Origin: Cyanobacteria bacterium SZAS LIN-3
Lineage (GTDB): Bacteria; Cyanobacteriota; Vampirovibrionia; Obscuribacterales; Obscuribacteraceae
Length of the DNA stretch: 64,000 nt
Reading direction: 5' to 3'
NCBI GenBank assembly: GCA_018266215.1
Contig: JAFEAV010000005.1
Location: 62,001-126,000 of the forward strand
Shown here: one piece after another, positions 16,114 through 25,919 of the stretch
Layout: the number at the start of each line of letters is the position of its first letter
How positions within the stretch are numbered: position 1 is the stretch's first letter
Position numbers and translations under genes: made by a program
Notes under the pieces: model-generated
Seen by the model: the letters and a program-made list of their open reading frames with translations, nothing else
What the model was told of the DNA's origin: nothing
Database searches by the model: none

Positions 16114-17442
16114 TTGATAGCCATCTACTACTATTTTGTTTTTGTTGTTCTTGCATTTCTCTCGCCTTTTCTCCTGCTCAAGAAAAAAGCCCGGGCAGGT
16201 CTGGGACAGAAGCTAGGCTTTGTGCCCGCGTCTATCAGGACTAAGGCCCCTGAGCTAAAAAATTGTGTCTGGTTCCATGCCGTATCTGTGGGTGAATTCA
16301 ACGCCATACTGCCGCTGGTTAAAGCTTTTCATGAGCGTCACCCCGAGACACCGCTTGTGGTTTCCACAACCACTGCCACCGGCCAGAAGCTGGCCCGGGA
16401 AAAAATAGGGGATATCGCCTGCGTCATCTATTTCCCGATTGATTTTCCGCCACCCATTCATACCTGGCTCAAACTGCTCGCTCCGCGTCTGGTGATTATT
16501 GCCGAGACCGAAATCTGGCCTGGTTTTACCCATGAATGCCGGAAGCGCGGCATAAAAGTGATGGTGGTCAACGGGCGTATATCTCCTCGATCCTTCAAGT
16601 CCTATCATCGTCTGCGCTTTTTCTTCGGTCCTGTACTGGCGCGCTTCAGCGTCATCGGCGTGCAGTCACCGGAGGAAGCCAAACGATATTTCGCCGTGGG
16701 CGGCGATCTGCTCAAGGTCGAGGTGCTGGGTAACATCAAGTTTGACGGTCTCAAGCCCATTTCGGCCGCCGCCAAAAACGACCTGGCCAGGCAGATCAAT
16801 TTGCCCGATGGGGCTGTAGTCGTCGTGGCCGGCTCCACTCATGAGAGTGAGGAGGCCTGCGTCCTCAAGACTTATAATCAATTGCTTGATACCACTCTTG
16901 GTGCCAGGGCGCGGCTGATTATCGTGCCCCGTCATCCCGAGCGCTTTGATAGAGTAGCGGAGCTGATAAAAGAATACGATCTCATTCCCCGTCGCCATTC
17001 GCTTGGCCAGGCCTTTACCGGAGCAAAAGGCGAAGTCTATTTGCTGGATGTGATAGGCAAACTTTTTGACTTCTATTCGCTCTCTACCGTCGCTTTTGTC
17101 GGCGGCACCCTGGCTCCGGTCGGTGGCCACAATATCATGGAGCCCTACGCCTATGCCGTACCGGTGGTAGTCGGTCCGCGCACCGAAAAAGTCAAGGACC
17201 TCATGGACGCCCTCACGGCGCAGCAGGCAATCATCCAGGGTAAAAACGAAGGGGCCGTGATTGACGGCCTGCTCACTTTTGTCCACAACGAAGATCTGCG
17301 GCGCAAAGCCGGTCTGGCCGGAGAAGAAATATTGCTCAAGAGCCAGGGTGCGGTGGCCAAGGCCGTGACCCTGATAGAAAGCCAGTTGAATGTGCCTTTG
17401 ATTGCAAGTGAAGTATCCGGAGCAGCTGGTCATGACCGTTGA
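16114..17442 (+). CDS. waaA: 3-deoxy-D-manno-octulosonic acid (Kdo) transferase
   Basis: 442 residues. An N-terminal membrane anchor (IYYYFVFVVLAFLSPFLLL) is followed by the GT30 glycosyltransferase fold: WFHAVSVGEFNAI with the catalytic Glu of the family, STTTATGQKLA, ETEIWPGF, and in the C-terminal half FVGGTLAPVGGHNIMEP. It attaches Kdo to lipid IVA on the inner membrane. The start is TTG with GGTGAG upstream. Overlaps lpxK by 11 bp and is the first gene of an LPS inner-core operon. This implies a Kdo-containing LPS; most cyanobacterial LPS is reported to lack Kdo, so this sets the lineage apart. Confidence 0.95.
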   Translation: MIAIYYYFVFVVLAFLSPFLLLKKKARAGLGQKLGFVPASIRTKAPELKNCVWFHAVSVGEFNAILPLVKAFHERHPETPLVVSTTTATGQKLAREKIGDIACVIYFPIDFPPPIHTWLKLLAPRLVIIAETEIWPGFTHECRKRGIKVMVVNGRISPRSFKSYHRLRFFFGPVLARFSVIGVQSPEEAKRYFAVGGDLLKVEVLGNIKFDGLKPISAAAKNDLARQINLPDGAVVVVAGSTHESEEACVLKTYNQLLDTTLGARARLIIVPRHPERFDRVAELIKEYDLIPRRHSLGQAFTGAKGEVYLLDVIGKLFDFYSLSTVAFVGGTLAPVGGHNIMEPYAYAVPVVVGPRTEKVKDLMDALTAQQAIIQGKNEGAVIDGLLTFVHNEDLRRKAGLAGEEILLKSQGAVAKAVTLIESQLNVPLIASEVSGAAGHDR

Positions 17443-18604
17443 AGACACTAAATCAGCCGCCGCTACTAGAAGCAGACCTCTGTCCGAGCGTCTGGAGGAA
17501 GCGGTCAAAAATCCGGGCATAAACAAATTTCTCGTCCCCCTGGCTTTTGCCTACGGTGCCGGCAGTTATCTGCGTATCCTCTCCTATAGTAAAGGTCTGG
17601 CCCGTCGCAACAAGGCCTCCGTGCCGGTTGTTTCCGTCGGCAATGTCACCGTCGGCGGTACCGGTAAAACGCCGGTGGTTATTGATCTGGTCGACCGGGT
17701 CAGCTCGAGGGGCGTTAAGACTGCAATATTGAGCCGCGGCTACGGGCGCAAGAGTCAGGTCCGGACCCTGCTCGTTTCAGACGGTGCAGGACCGCTGGTC
17801 AGTGTGGAAGAAAGCGGCGATGAGCCCTATTTGATGGCCCGGTCGGTGCCCGCGGCTACGGTGATGGTGGGGGCTAAACGGGTTGAAACAGCCGGTCTTG
17901 TCACCAGAAATCACGGTGCCGGCATGATCTTTCTGGATGATGGTTTTCAGCATGTGCAGCTGAGGCGCGATCTTGATATTGTCCTCTTTGACTATAACGA
18001 CGATCCCGATTGCCTCACTCTTCTGCCCCAGGGCCGTCTGCGTGAGCCGCTCTCGGCGCTTGGTCGGGCCGATATCATAGTCGTCACAAAAATCCCCGTG
18101 CCGGTGACCGCAGCCGTCAAAGAAAAACTGAAAACACTGTCCGCTCGCCTGCGCCATGTGGCACCGAGGGCGGTGCTGCAATATGCCAGTTTTGTGCCCA
18201 GTTATTTACTCGGGCATCAGGATGCTCCAGACAGTCGTGTGGCCGCCCTTGGCGATTTAGCCGGGAAGAAAATCCTGGCCCTTTGTGGTATTGCCCGGCC
18301 GGAGGGATTTTTCAATTCGCTCTCCGCTCTGGGAGCGACTGTGGTGGACAAAATGGTCTATGCCGATCACCACTGGTTTGACTCCGGGGACCTCGCCGCC
18401 ATAGAAGAGCGTTTTGCCCGCAGCTCAGCGGAATATCTTGTCACTACCGAGAAGGACATGGTGCGTCTGCATCTTACCGCCGCCCTGGGTGCTAAGACTT
18501 TTGCCCTGATGCAAAGTCCCCTGTGGTTGAACGAGTCGGGCCAGGTCGAGGAAGAACCTTATATATTGAAAGTGCTGGAAGAAATGGCCGGTGCGCCGCA
18601 ATGA
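17432..18604 (+). CDS. lpxK: Tetraacyldisaccharide 4'-kinase
   Basis: About 390 residues. The P-loop GNVTVGGTGKTPVV, the SRGYGR segment and FLDDGFQHVQLRRDLDIVL are all diagnostic of LpxK, the membrane-associated kinase that phosphorylates the 4' position of lipid A disaccharide. ATG 17432 overlaps the end of waaA by 11 bp; a TTG at 17402 is in frame but less likely. Its own stop overlaps the next ATG (ATGA), so the three LPS genes are translationally coupled. E. coli LpxK is ~328 residues; ours has ~30 extra at the N-terminus and a C-terminal tail. Confidence 0.95.
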   Translation: MTVEDTKSAAATRSRPLSERLEEAVKNPGINKFLVPLAFAYGAGSYLRILSYSKGLARRNKASVPVVSVGNVTVGGTGKTPVVIDLVDRVSSRGVKTAILSRGYGRKSQVRTLLVSDGAGPLVSVEESGDEPYLMARSVPAATVMVGAKRVETAGLVTRNHGAGMIFLDDGFQHVQLRRDLDIVLFDYNDDPDCLTLLPQGRLREPLSALGRADIIVVTKIPVPVTAAVKEKLKTLSARLRHVAPRAVLQYASFVPSYLLGHQDAPDSRVAALGDLAGKKILALCGIARPEGFFNSLSALGATVVDKMVYADHHWFDSGDLAAIEERFARSSAEYLVTTEKDMVRLHLTAALGAKTFALMQSPLWLNESGQVEEEPYILKVLEEMAGAPQ

Positions 18605-19674
18605 ACGCTGCGAAGAGGCCGGAGAGCAGATCCATTCTCGTTGTCCGTTACCGATTTATCGGTGACACGATCCTCACTGTCCCCTTTTTGCGCAATTTGA
18701 GGGCGGCCTATCCAGACGCTCGCATCAGTGTGCTGGTCGGTCCCAAGAGCGGCGAGGTGCTTGAGGGCTGTCCTTATGTGGATGAGCTCATCACCTACGA
18801 TACGACCAGGTTTCATAAATACGACAGCGGCAAGGGCAAGACCCGCAGTTTTCTCTCCTATGTCCTGCAATTGCGCAAGCAAAAATTCGACACTGTCTAT
18901 TTGCTCAAGCGATCTTTTTCTTCGGCTGCCCTGGCCTTTCTCATCGGAGCGCGGCGGCGCGTCGGCTACGGCACCGAGGGCCGCGACTTTCTTCTGACCG
19001 ACAGTGTGCCCTGGCGTAAAGACATACATGAGGTGGACTCGCTTTTGTCGGTACTCACCGCCGTCGGCATACCCATCGATGACGGGCATCTGGAGGCCTT
19101 TCCCTCAGCCGCTGAAATCGCCGAAGTGGAGGCCATTGAGCCGCGCCTGCAAGCTGCCGCCGGCAAAAGTAGTGGTTTTGTCCTTATTCACGCCGCCGCC
19201 GCCCATCCGGACAAGCTTTATCCACTCGATAAATGGGTGCCGCTGGTCAAGCGCCTGCGTGAAGAGCTGCGCCTGGAGCCGGTCTTTTCCGGGGACAGTC
19301 AGGATATCGAGCTCTATAAAAATCTGGCTCAAATGTGCGGTCTGGAAAATCCCATCAGTCTGGCGGGCAGGCTTTCTCTGCGGCAGTCGATGGCCCTTTA
19401 CAGCCGTATGAATCTGGCCGTTTGTGTCGACTCCGGGCCGGCCCATCTGGCCAGCGCCGCGGGCGTCCCTACTGTGGCCCTGTTTGGACCGACCGACCCG
19501 GTGCGCTGGCGACCCTACGGACCGATGCACGCAGCTGTCTATAAGGAAGAGCTGGCCTGTCGCCCCTGTCACTATCACAAGACTTGTCAGGATAGAGAAT
19601 GTCTGACCGACCTGAGTCCTGACTTTGTCTTTGAGAAGTGCTTAAATGTATATGCCGGTGTTCCGAGGGGATAG
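18601..19674 (+). CDS. Glycosyltransferase family 9 (heptosyltransferase-like)
   Basis: About 357 residues. N-terminal ILVVRYRFIGDTILTVPFLR and C-terminal DSGPAHLASAAGVPTVALFG are the hallmark motifs of ADP-heptose:LPS heptosyltransferases; the cysteine-rich end (CRPCHYHKTC) is also typical of the WaaF group. It would add a heptose or related sugar to the Kdo-lipid A core on the cytoplasmic face. Starts at ATG 18601, overlapping the lpxK stop. Whether the sugar is heptose cannot be read from sequence, so no symbol is given. Confidence 0.9.
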   Translation: MNAAKRPESRSILVVRYRFIGDTILTVPFLRNLRAAYPDARISVLVGPKSGEVLEGCPYVDELITYDTTRFHKYDSGKGKTRSFLSYVLQLRKQKFDTVYLLKRSFSSAALAFLIGARRRVGYGTEGRDFLLTDSVPWRKDIHEVDSLLSVLTAVGIPIDDGHLEAFPSAAEIAEVEAIEPRLQAAAGKSSGFVLIHAAAAHPDKLYPLDKWVPLVKRLREELRLEPVFSGDSQDIELYKNLAQMCGLENPISLAGRLSLRQSMALYSRMNLAVCVDSGPAHLASAAGVPTVALFGPTDPVRWRPYGPMHAAVYKEELACRPCHYHKTCQDRECLTDLSPDFVFEKCLNVYAGVPRG

Positions 19675-19675
19675 G

Positions 19676-20533
19676 ATGCAATTTAAATTGAGCGAGCGGG
19701 AGAGTAAATCTGGTCATGTGCTGACCAAAATGTCTTTGCTGAGCGCCTTGCTTGTGGTCGTGGTCAGCGTGGACAGTCAGTCCGCCTTTGCAAAATCCGC
19801 CAAGAAGAAATTCCCCAAGGGCTTTGTCCATAACACCGCCGGTGATGGCGTGGCCGCCCCCGTGCCCCAGGCCTACAATAAAAACAAAGTGCCGATGTGG
19901 GTGCAATACGACCAGGGCGGACTTTATTATTACAATCGTGGCGATGTGGAAAAAGCACGTCAGTACTGGATGGCCGCGCTCAGACTGGCCGAGGCCGCCG
20001 TGCCGGCCGAACGGGCCAAGGGCCTGAGCGCCAAGACGGCTGAAGACTGCTGTCAGTTGATTCATCACCTGGCATTTTTTGTTGCCGACGCCAAGTTTAA
20101 GCCCAAGTACGACTCCAGCTATTATGGTTCGGCGCTCAGCTCCTCGCACCCGGACAATGGACGTGCGGTTTCCAATCCGGCTCAGTACAATCTAGACAAT
20201 ACCAAGGAAAGTCTCAGGCAGATGCAGGAAGACTGGGACTGGTATGAGCGCATTTGTAATTTTGCCGACCGCGCTATCGGCAAGCAGAGAGACTGCATGC
20301 GCCAGATCTACAATCAACGCTCGGTCTTTGAGCGCAAGATCATTATGACCAGGCAGACGGCGCAGGCTCTGGAACAGCAGCTGGGTGTTGATCCGGCGCA
20401 TTCATCAATTGATATGCGACCGCTCAAATGGGGCGGCATACCCGGAGCCGGCAATCCCTTCAACGCGCCCAACTCCGATCCCACACCGATTGAACTGCGT
20501 GGTGGTGCCCGGCCCGAAACCTTGCGTCACTAG
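19676..20533 (+). CDS. Secreted protein of unknown function, Lys/Tyr-rich, TPR-like
   Basis: About 285 residues. Has a signal peptide (MSLLSALLVVVVSVDS...AFAKS). The mature part includes GGLYYYNRGDVEKARQYWMA, which reads like one TPR-type helical pair, and a central helix-rich region. ATG 19676 is chosen for GAGGGG six bases upstream; it starts one base after the glycosyltransferase stop, so it is probably the last gene of the LPS operon and may act in the envelope. No enzyme motif was recognised. Confidence 0.7.
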   Translation: MQFKLSERESKSGHVLTKMSLLSALLVVVVSVDSQSAFAKSAKKKFPKGFVHNTAGDGVAAPVPQAYNKNKVPMWVQYDQGGLYYYNRGDVEKARQYWMAALRLAEAAVPAERAKGLSAKTAEDCCQLIHHLAFFVADAKFKPKYDSSYYGSALSSSHPDNGRAVSNPAQYNLDNTKESLRQMQEDWDWYERICNFADRAIGKQRDCMRQIYNQRSVFERKIIMTRQTAQALEQQLGVDPAHSSIDMRPLKWGGIPGAGNPFNAPNSDPTPIELRGGARPETLRH

Positions 20534-20551
20534 ACTCCTCAATCAGCTTGA

Positions 20552-21178
20552 TTAAGGCGTCGGTGCTTTGAACAGTCCCTGACCTTCTATCAGTACGGGC
20601 AGTCCCCGCACCAGGCAGAAGAAGCAGGAAAAATAGACCATGCTCATCGCCACGGTCGGTGCCGCCGTATTGGCCAGGGTGCCTGTGTGGGCGGCGATGA
20701 CTAAGCAAAACGCCAGGGCTTTGACCACGGCGTAGGTGAAGCGGCTGAAGTTTGATGCCACCAGAAATTTACCCAGACCCGATTGCATCATAGTCTTGGC
20801 ACCAAATGCGGTGAGCCCCTGTTCGCTTGCATGACTGCGCATGGCGTCAACGAAGGTGCCGCGCACCAGGAAGAGTAAGGGCACAAAGGCCGGTATCCAC
20901 TGCAGGGCGCAAAAAACGATCCAGTAAGCCATCTCAACGCATCTGTCCCCGGCAATATCGAGGATGGCGCCAAACTTTGATGACTGATTTAATTTGCGGG
21001 CGAAATATCCGTCCAGGCCGTCGGCCCAGATAACAAAGACCGTCAGGCCGAAGGCCCACCACAGAGTGCTGTCGTGGGCAGGCGTCTGGGGATTACTCTC
21101 AGCCACAAAAAGCAAGCTGAGAGTAATCAGGGCCAATACTACCCGTGCTACCGTGATGATATTGGCGACGTTTACCAA
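20552..21178 (-). CDS. CDP-alcohol phosphatidyltransferase family protein
   Basis: 208 residues, several membrane helices. The CDP-alcohol signature DGx2ARx8Gx3Dx3D is complete: DGYFARKLNQSSKFGAILD then IAGDR. These enzymes make phosphatidylglycerol-phosphate, cardiolipin or related lipids from CDP-diacylglycerol; which one is not determinable here (PgsA-like is the first guess). TTG start only 6 bp after the gyrB stop, so cotranscribed with gyrB. A perfect 12-bp inverted repeat lies just inside its 5' coding end. Converges with the secreted-protein gene across 18 bp. Confidence 0.87.
   Translation of the reverse strand: MVNVANIITVARVVLALITLSLLFVAESNPQTPAHDSTLWWAFGLTVFVIWADGLDGYFARKLNQSSKFGAILDIAGDRCVEMAYWIVFCALQWIPAFVPLLFLVRGTFVDAMRSHASEQGLTAFGAKTMMQSGLGKFLVASNFSRFTYAVVKALAFCLVIAAHTGTLANTAAPTVAMSMVYFSCFFCLVRGLPVLIEGQGLFKAPTP
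21091..21128. repeat. Perfect 12-bp inverted repeat inside the phosphatidyltransferase gene
   Basis: GATTACTCTCAG (21091-21102) and CTGAGAGTAATC (21117-21128) are perfect reverse complements around a 14-bp loop, about 50-90 bases inside the gene's start on the minus strand. In mRNA this would be a stable hairpin near the ribosome entry region. It encodes the end of the first membrane helix and the loop after it. Confidence 0.6.
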
Positions 21179-21184
21179 TTTAAA

Positions 21185-23272
21185 CTAGACGTCCAGGTTG
21201 GCTACTTTATGCGCGTTCTGTTCGATGAATTCGCGTCTTGGTCCGACCGCTTCGCCCATGAGAAGGTCGAAGGTGTGGTCGGCTTCGGAAGCGTCATCGA
21301 CGTTGACGCGTTTGAGGGTTCTGGTCTCCGGATTCATCGTCGTTTCCCAGAGCTGTTCGGGCATCATTTCGCCCAGACCCTTAAAGCGCTGGATGTCGGC
21401 TTTTTCACCCATTTCGGCCAGCACCGCTTCGAGCTTGTGCTCGTTGTAGCAGTACTCGATGCGCTTGCCTTTCTGTACTTTATACAGAGGCGGCTGGGCG
21501 ATGTAGACGTATCCTTTTTCCACCACCGGTCGAGCATAGCGGAAGAAGAATGTGAGTAAGAGCGTACGGATGTGGCTGCCGTCTACGTCGGCGTCGGTCA
21601 TGATGATGATTTTGTGATAGCGCAGTTTGCCGAGATCCAGATTTTGCGCATTGGGACGGAGCAAACCGGTTGATTTGTTGCCTTCCTCGTTGGTTTCGGT
21701 GACGGCCAGACCCAGAGCCTGGATCATCGCCTGCACTTCATTGTTGTCATAAATGCGGCTGGGCTGCACTCTTTCAACGTTGAGGATTTTGCCTCGCAGG
21801 GGCAAGATGGCCTGGAATGCGCGGTTGCGACCTTGCTTGGCGGAACCGCCGGCGGAGTCACCTTCTACCAGATATATTTCGCATTTTTCGGGATCTTTGT
21901 CCGAGCAGTCAGCCAGTTTACCCGGCAGTCCGCCGCCGGACAGAGCCGATTGACGTCTGACCAGAGTCTTGGCTTTGAGAGCCGCTTCACGGGCTTGCTT
22001 GGAGTTGAGGATCTTATTGAGGATGTCTTTGGCCGGTTTGGGATTCAATTCCAACCAGTCGGAGACGCGCTCGGCGGCGATACTCTGGACGATACCCTGC
22101 ACTTCGCGGTTGCCCAGGCGTTGCTTTGTCTGTCCTTCAAATTGCGGGTCCGGTACTTTCACCGAGATGATTGCCGTCAGGCCTTCGCGGATGTCTTCAC
22201 CGGTAAATTTATCGTCGCTGTCCTTGAGGAAATTGGATTTCTTGGCATAGTCGTTGACGATACGTGTAAGAGCATTTCTGAAGCCGGTCTCGTGGGTACC
22301 GCCGTCATGCGTATTGATGTTGTTGACGAAGCTGTAGATCGACTCGGAATACTGGGTCGTCCACTGCAGCGAACATTCGCAGGTGACGTCCTCCGCTCTC
22401 TGTTCAAAGTAGATGGGCGGCTTGTGCAGGGTATCTCTCGTATCGTTGAGATATTCCACATAGCTGGCGATGCCGCCTTCGTAATGGTAGGTTTCGGACT
22501 TTTCTTTGTCGTCGACCTTGGCGCGGTGATCCGTGAGAACGACCTTGAGACCTTTGTTGAGGAAGGCCATTTCGCGCAGTCTTGTGGCCAGGGTGTCCCA
22601 TTCGAAAATGATCTTCAGGCGCTCGTTATCTTCATTGATATCGTGGAAAATCAGGTCATCGGGCCAGAAAGTAACTTTGGTGCCGCGCTCGTCGGTGGGG
22701 CCCAGTATTTGCAAATCGCCGTCTGCATTGCCGCGCAGATAGACTTGCTTGTGGATGCGACCGTTGCGGTAGACTTCCACTTCCAGTCTTTCGGACAGAG
22801 CGTTTACAACTGAAGCGCCTACGCCGTGGAGACCGCCGGATACCTTATATCCGCCGCCGCCGAACTTACCGCCGGCGTGGAGAACGGTAAATACCGTTTC
22901 TACAGCGCTCTTGCCTGTTTTTTCTACAATGTCTGTCGGGATGCCGCGGCCGTTATCGCGCACGGTGCAAGAATTGTCAGGATTGATCTGGACATCGATC
23001 TGGGTACAGTGACCGGCCAGGGCTTCATCGACGGCGTTGTCTACGATTTCCCAGACGAGATGGTGGAGGCCCTTGGGACCGGTCGTACCGATATACATAC
23101 CCGGTCGCATCCGGACCGCTTCCAGCCCCTCGAGAACGTCGATTGCCGAGGCGTTATAGTCGCCTTCGACCGGGGTGTTATCAATCTCCTGGGACTGATA
23201 GACCTTCTCTTTATCTTTTTCGTTACCGTCGTCTGGTACTGCTGCCACTGTTCCTGGTTCTTTCTTTGCCAT
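21185..23272 (-). CDS. gyrB: DNA gyrase subunit B
   Basis: 695 residues. GHKL ATPase motifs ([32 protein letters not shown]) are followed by the transducer domain, then the TOPRIM domain with EGDSAGG and [14 protein letters not shown] and the C-terminal [13 protein letters not shown]. The short form without the E. coli insertion is usual outside Proteobacteria. Together with GyrA (not in this window) it introduces negative supercoils. ATG start; diverges from ribF. The phosphatidyltransferase follows after 6 bp. Confidence 0.97.
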   Translation of the reverse strand: MAKKEPGTVAAVPDDGNEKDKEKVYQSQEIDNTPVEGDYNASAIDVLEGLEAVRMRPGMYIGTTGPKGLHHLVWEIVDNAVDEALAGHCTQIDVQINPDNSCTVRDNGRGIPTDIVEKTGKSAVETVFTVLHAGGKFGGGGYKVSGGLHGVGASVVNALSERLEVEVYRNGRIHKQVYLRGNADGDLQILGPTDERGTKVTFWPDDLIFHDINEDNERLKIIFEWDTLATRLREMAFLNKGLKVVLTDHRAKVDDKEKSETYHYEGGIASYVEYLNDTRDTLHKPPIYFEQRAEDVTCECSLQWTTQYSESIYSFVNNINTHDGGTHETGFRNALTRIVNDYAKKSNFLKDSDDKFTGEDIREGLTAIISVKVPDPQFEGQTKQRLGNREVQGIVQSIAAERVSDWLELNPKPAKDILNKILNSKQAREAALKAKTLVRRQSALSGGGLPGKLADCSDKDPEKCEIYLVEGDSAGGSAKQGRNRAFQAILPLRGKILNVERVQPSRIYDNNEVQAMIQALGLAVTETNEEGNKSTGLLRPNAQNLDLGKLRYHKIIIMTDADVDGSHIRTLLLTFFFRYARPVVEKGYVYIAQPPLYKVQKGKRIEYCYNEHKLEAVLAEMGEKADIQRFKGLGEMMPEQLWETTMNPETRTLKRVNVDDASEADHTFDLLMGEAVGPRREFIEQNAHKVANLDV

Positions 23273-23578
23273 AGGTGCTTATGATCCCAAAGGAGTGTCT
23301 TACGCCGACCTGCTAAAACATACAGAAGGGCCATGTTTGATATGCGATGAGTATCTTTTGGATAGCTCAAAGGCGTATCTAAACCCTGAAGTCTGCACGA
23401 CCTGGTTAGCTGGTCAGGCCTTCCAATTAACTAGCAAATTCTAGCACGGAAGGCTATTTCATGCCCTTTTACAGTAGCAACTGACGACCCCTTGGGATAA
23501 AATCCCAGATAGTTATTTTGAAACTTATTTTCAGCTCGATTTTTGGTCGCTTAGCTCTTTTAAACATGGAATCATTCT
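23273..23578. other. gyrB/ribF divergent intergenic region
   Basis: Contains no convincing gene. It holds an inverted repeat GCCTTCC...GGAAGGC (about 23428-23454) enclosing a smaller CTAG-flanked palindrome, and a short perfect hairpin TGGGAT/ATCCCA (23493-23498 with 23502-23507). Promoters for both divergent genes must lie here, but no consensus pair stands out. Supercoiling-sensitive regulation of gyrB would be expected from family knowledge, not seen directly. Confidence 0.4.
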
Positions 23579-24547
23579 TTGGAAATCTTCTTTCAGTCAA
23601 AACCCGGGCTCGTTGAGCGCTCAGCCGTTGCGCTTGGCTTCTTTGACGGGGTACACCCCGGCCATCAGGTTGTATTGAAAAAGGCTGTGGAGGAGGCCAG
23701 ACGCCTGGGCTGCAAGGCCGGGGTCGTGACCTTCCGCGATCATCCCCGCGGCTTGATTCGCGGCAAGTCGCCTCTTTTGCTCACGGTTATCGAGCAGCGA
23801 CTCGACCTTTTTGAGAGCATGGGCCTTGACGTGGCACTTGTCCTGACCTTTTCCGAAGAGCTCTGCCGCCTTTCCCCCCACGAATATGTGGATGATGTCC
23901 TCGTAGGCGCCATGGGCGCCAAATCCATCTCGGTCGGTCACAATCACCATTTTGGCCGCGACCGCGAAGGCAACGCCGACTTGCTGCGCCAGTTTGGCCA
24001 GGAGCGTGACTTTGTAGTGCATGCCGCGCCTATGGTCTATGTGGAAAATCTGGAGGTCTCCTCCTCGCGCATCAGGCAACTGATTGAAGCCAAGGATATG
24101 GAGCTGGCCAATACGCTTCTATCCAGACCGTTCACAGTGCGTGGTGAGGTCGTGCAGGGGGCTCGCCGGGGGCGGATGCTGGGATTCCCCACCGCCAATC
24201 TCCTGCCTGCTTTCAATCAGCTCCTGCCGCCCGTAGGGGTTTATGCCGGTACGGCCAGGATTGACGGCCCCTCCGGACCGCGTTTCCAGCCCGCCGTCAT
24301 CAATATCGGCTTTCGTCCAACTTTTAACGGCAGTGAAGGCGAGGAAAAGACAGCCACAATCGAGGCGCATCTGCTCGACTTCAAAGGCGATCTATACGGA
24401 CAGACAGTGGAGATAGGCTTCCTCAAATTTTTGCGCGACGAGCAAAAATTTGACGGTCTGGAAGCCCTGACTAACCAGATTGCTCAAGATTGCCAGGTTG
24501 CTCGTTGCTATCTGGATCAGTGCCTGGCAGACGCTTCCAGCTCCTGA
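23579..24547 (+). CDS. ribF: Bifunctional riboflavin kinase / FAD synthetase
   Basis: 322 residues. The N-terminal FAD synthetase (nucleotidyltransferase) domain shows GFFDGVHPGHQ and the ISVGHNHHFG plus SSSRIRQLI segments; the C-terminal flavokinase domain has GRMLGFPTANL. Converts riboflavin to FMN and FAD. TTG start, as the nearby ATG at 23566 is out of frame. The recF start follows 7 bp after its stop, so the two are likely cotranscribed. Confidence 0.95.
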   Translation: MEIFFQSKPGLVERSAVALGFFDGVHPGHQVVLKKAVEEARRLGCKAGVVTFRDHPRGLIRGKSPLLLTVIEQRLDLFESMGLDVALVLTFSEELCRLSPHEYVDDVLVGAMGAKSISVGHNHHFGRDREGNADLLRQFGQERDFVVHAAPMVYVENLEVSSSRIRQLIEAKDMELANTLLSRPFTVRGEVVQGARRGRMLGFPTANLLPAFNQLLPPVGVYAGTARIDGPSGPRFQPAVINIGFRPTFNGSEGEEKTATIEAHLLDFKGDLYGQTVEIGFLKFLRDEQKFDGLEALTNQIAQDCQVARCYLDQCLADASSS

Positions 24548-24554
24548 GTTAAAC

Positions 24555-25772
24555 GTGCAAGTAAAAAAGATCACGGTCAAGAATTTCCGCAATTATCAAG
24601 ACGCCTCTCTGGATCTCTCGGCGCGGCGCAATATCCTTATCGGTGAAAACGCCCAGGGCAAGACCAATTTGCTCGAAGCAATCGAAATCATCTCCAATGG
24701 TCGCTCCGACCGCGCCGCCAGTGACCGTGAACTGATCGCCAAAGGGCAGTCGGAGACAGTGATTGAACTCATCTACGAGGCCCGGAGCATGCAGGGCATC
24801 AGTGAGACGGTTGCGCTGGTAATCAGTCAGGGTGAGCGTCTCAGTCGGCGGGTGAAAATCAACGGTCTGCCCCAGAGTGCGCAAAATCGCCCCTCGGGCC
24901 GCGCCATATGCCGTTTGACGACGGTCAGTTTTAAAGCGCAGGATCTCAGTCTTTTGCGCGACGGCCCCAAATACCGGCGCGACTGGCTTGATCTTCTGGC
25001 TCTCAAGCTTAAACCCGGACACAATGACCTGCTGACCAAGTACGAAAAGGTCGTGGCCCAGCGCAACCGCCTGCTCAAGTCCTTTTTTGAAAAGGGCCAC
25101 CTGGCCGTCACCGACCAGGATGAGCTGAAAGTCTGGGATAAGCAACTTTCGTATTACGGCGCTCTGGTGATAAAGAGCCGGGTGGATGCGCTTGAAAGCG
25201 CCATCCCCGAGGCGGAGACTTTCCATGCCGGCATCTCCGGACTGCGCGAAAAGCTCAAATGCAATTACATCTTTCGCCAGAAAGAGGATGACGAAAGTCC
25301 AGCGGCTGATAAATCAATCGGCACGGCCGAAATTTTTGCCATGGAAGCAAAAGAACTGGCGCTGATAATTATGAAAAATCTGCGTCTGAGACGCTCGGAA
25401 GAAATCGCCAGACGTCAGACCCTGACCGGGCCGCATCGTGATGATGTGAGCTTTGATCTCAATGACATGGCGGCCACCGCTTACGCATCCCAGGGGCAGC
25501 AAAGAAGTCTTGTCCTGGCCCTCAAACTGGCCGAGCTCAAGCTTGTCTCTCAAGTCCTGGATGAGCCGCCCCTGCTGCTTCTTGACGATGTCCTGGCGGA
25601 GCTTGATCTATTGCGCCAGGGCACGCTTATGCAAATGGTCAGCGAGGATATGCAGACATTAATTACCACCACGCACCTTAGCGGTTTTCGTCCGGAATGG
25701 GTTGCCGATGCCCAAATAGTCGAGGTTTCAGGTGGTACACTGCGACCACCGGTAACAAGCGAGATCGGATGA
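24555..25772 (+). CDS. recF: DNA replication and repair protein RecF
   Basis: About 405 residues. ABC/SMC-like ATPase: Walker A GENAQGKTNLLEAI, signature SQGQQRSLVLALKLAE, Walker B PLLLLDDVLAELD. RecF loads RecA at gapped DNA through RecOR. GTG 24555 is chosen because it yields the standard N-terminus (VKKITVKNFRNYQ); upstream in-frame starts lie within ribF. Walker and signature residues are intact. Location beside gyrB is common in bacteria, although here the two diverge through ribF. Confidence 0.96.
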   Translation: MQVKKITVKNFRNYQDASLDLSARRNILIGENAQGKTNLLEAIEIISNGRSDRAASDRELIAKGQSETVIELIYEARSMQGISETVALVISQGERLSRRVKINGLPQSAQNRPSGRAICRLTTVSFKAQDLSLLRDGPKYRRDWLDLLALKLKPGHNDLLTKYEKVVAQRNRLLKSFFEKGHLAVTDQDELKVWDKQLSYYGALVIKSRVDALESAIPEAETFHAGISGLREKLKCNYIFRQKEDDESPAADKSIGTAEIFAMEAKELALIIMKNLRLRRSEEIARRQTLTGPHRDDVSFDLNDMAATAYASQGQQRSLVLALKLAELKLVSQVLDEPPLLLLDDVLAELDLLRQGTLMQMVSEDMQTLITTTHLSGFRPEWVADAQIVEVSGGTLRPPVTSEIG

Positions 25773-25919
25773 TAAGAGGTAAATTGGGGTTAGTTAAATC
25801 TTGGTGCGGGTACATTAATATCGGTTAAACTCTTGCCCTCTCTCGCCAGTCCCCCTTAGTCCGCGTCCCCCTTCCTACTCTCAGTCCCCCATGATTTTTA
25901 AACCCCAAGGGCCCCACTC

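Noticed and set aside
21833..22813. 326-codon open frame opposite gyrB
   Set aside because: Antisense to intact gyrB across its conserved core; no family match and composition reflects gyrB codons.
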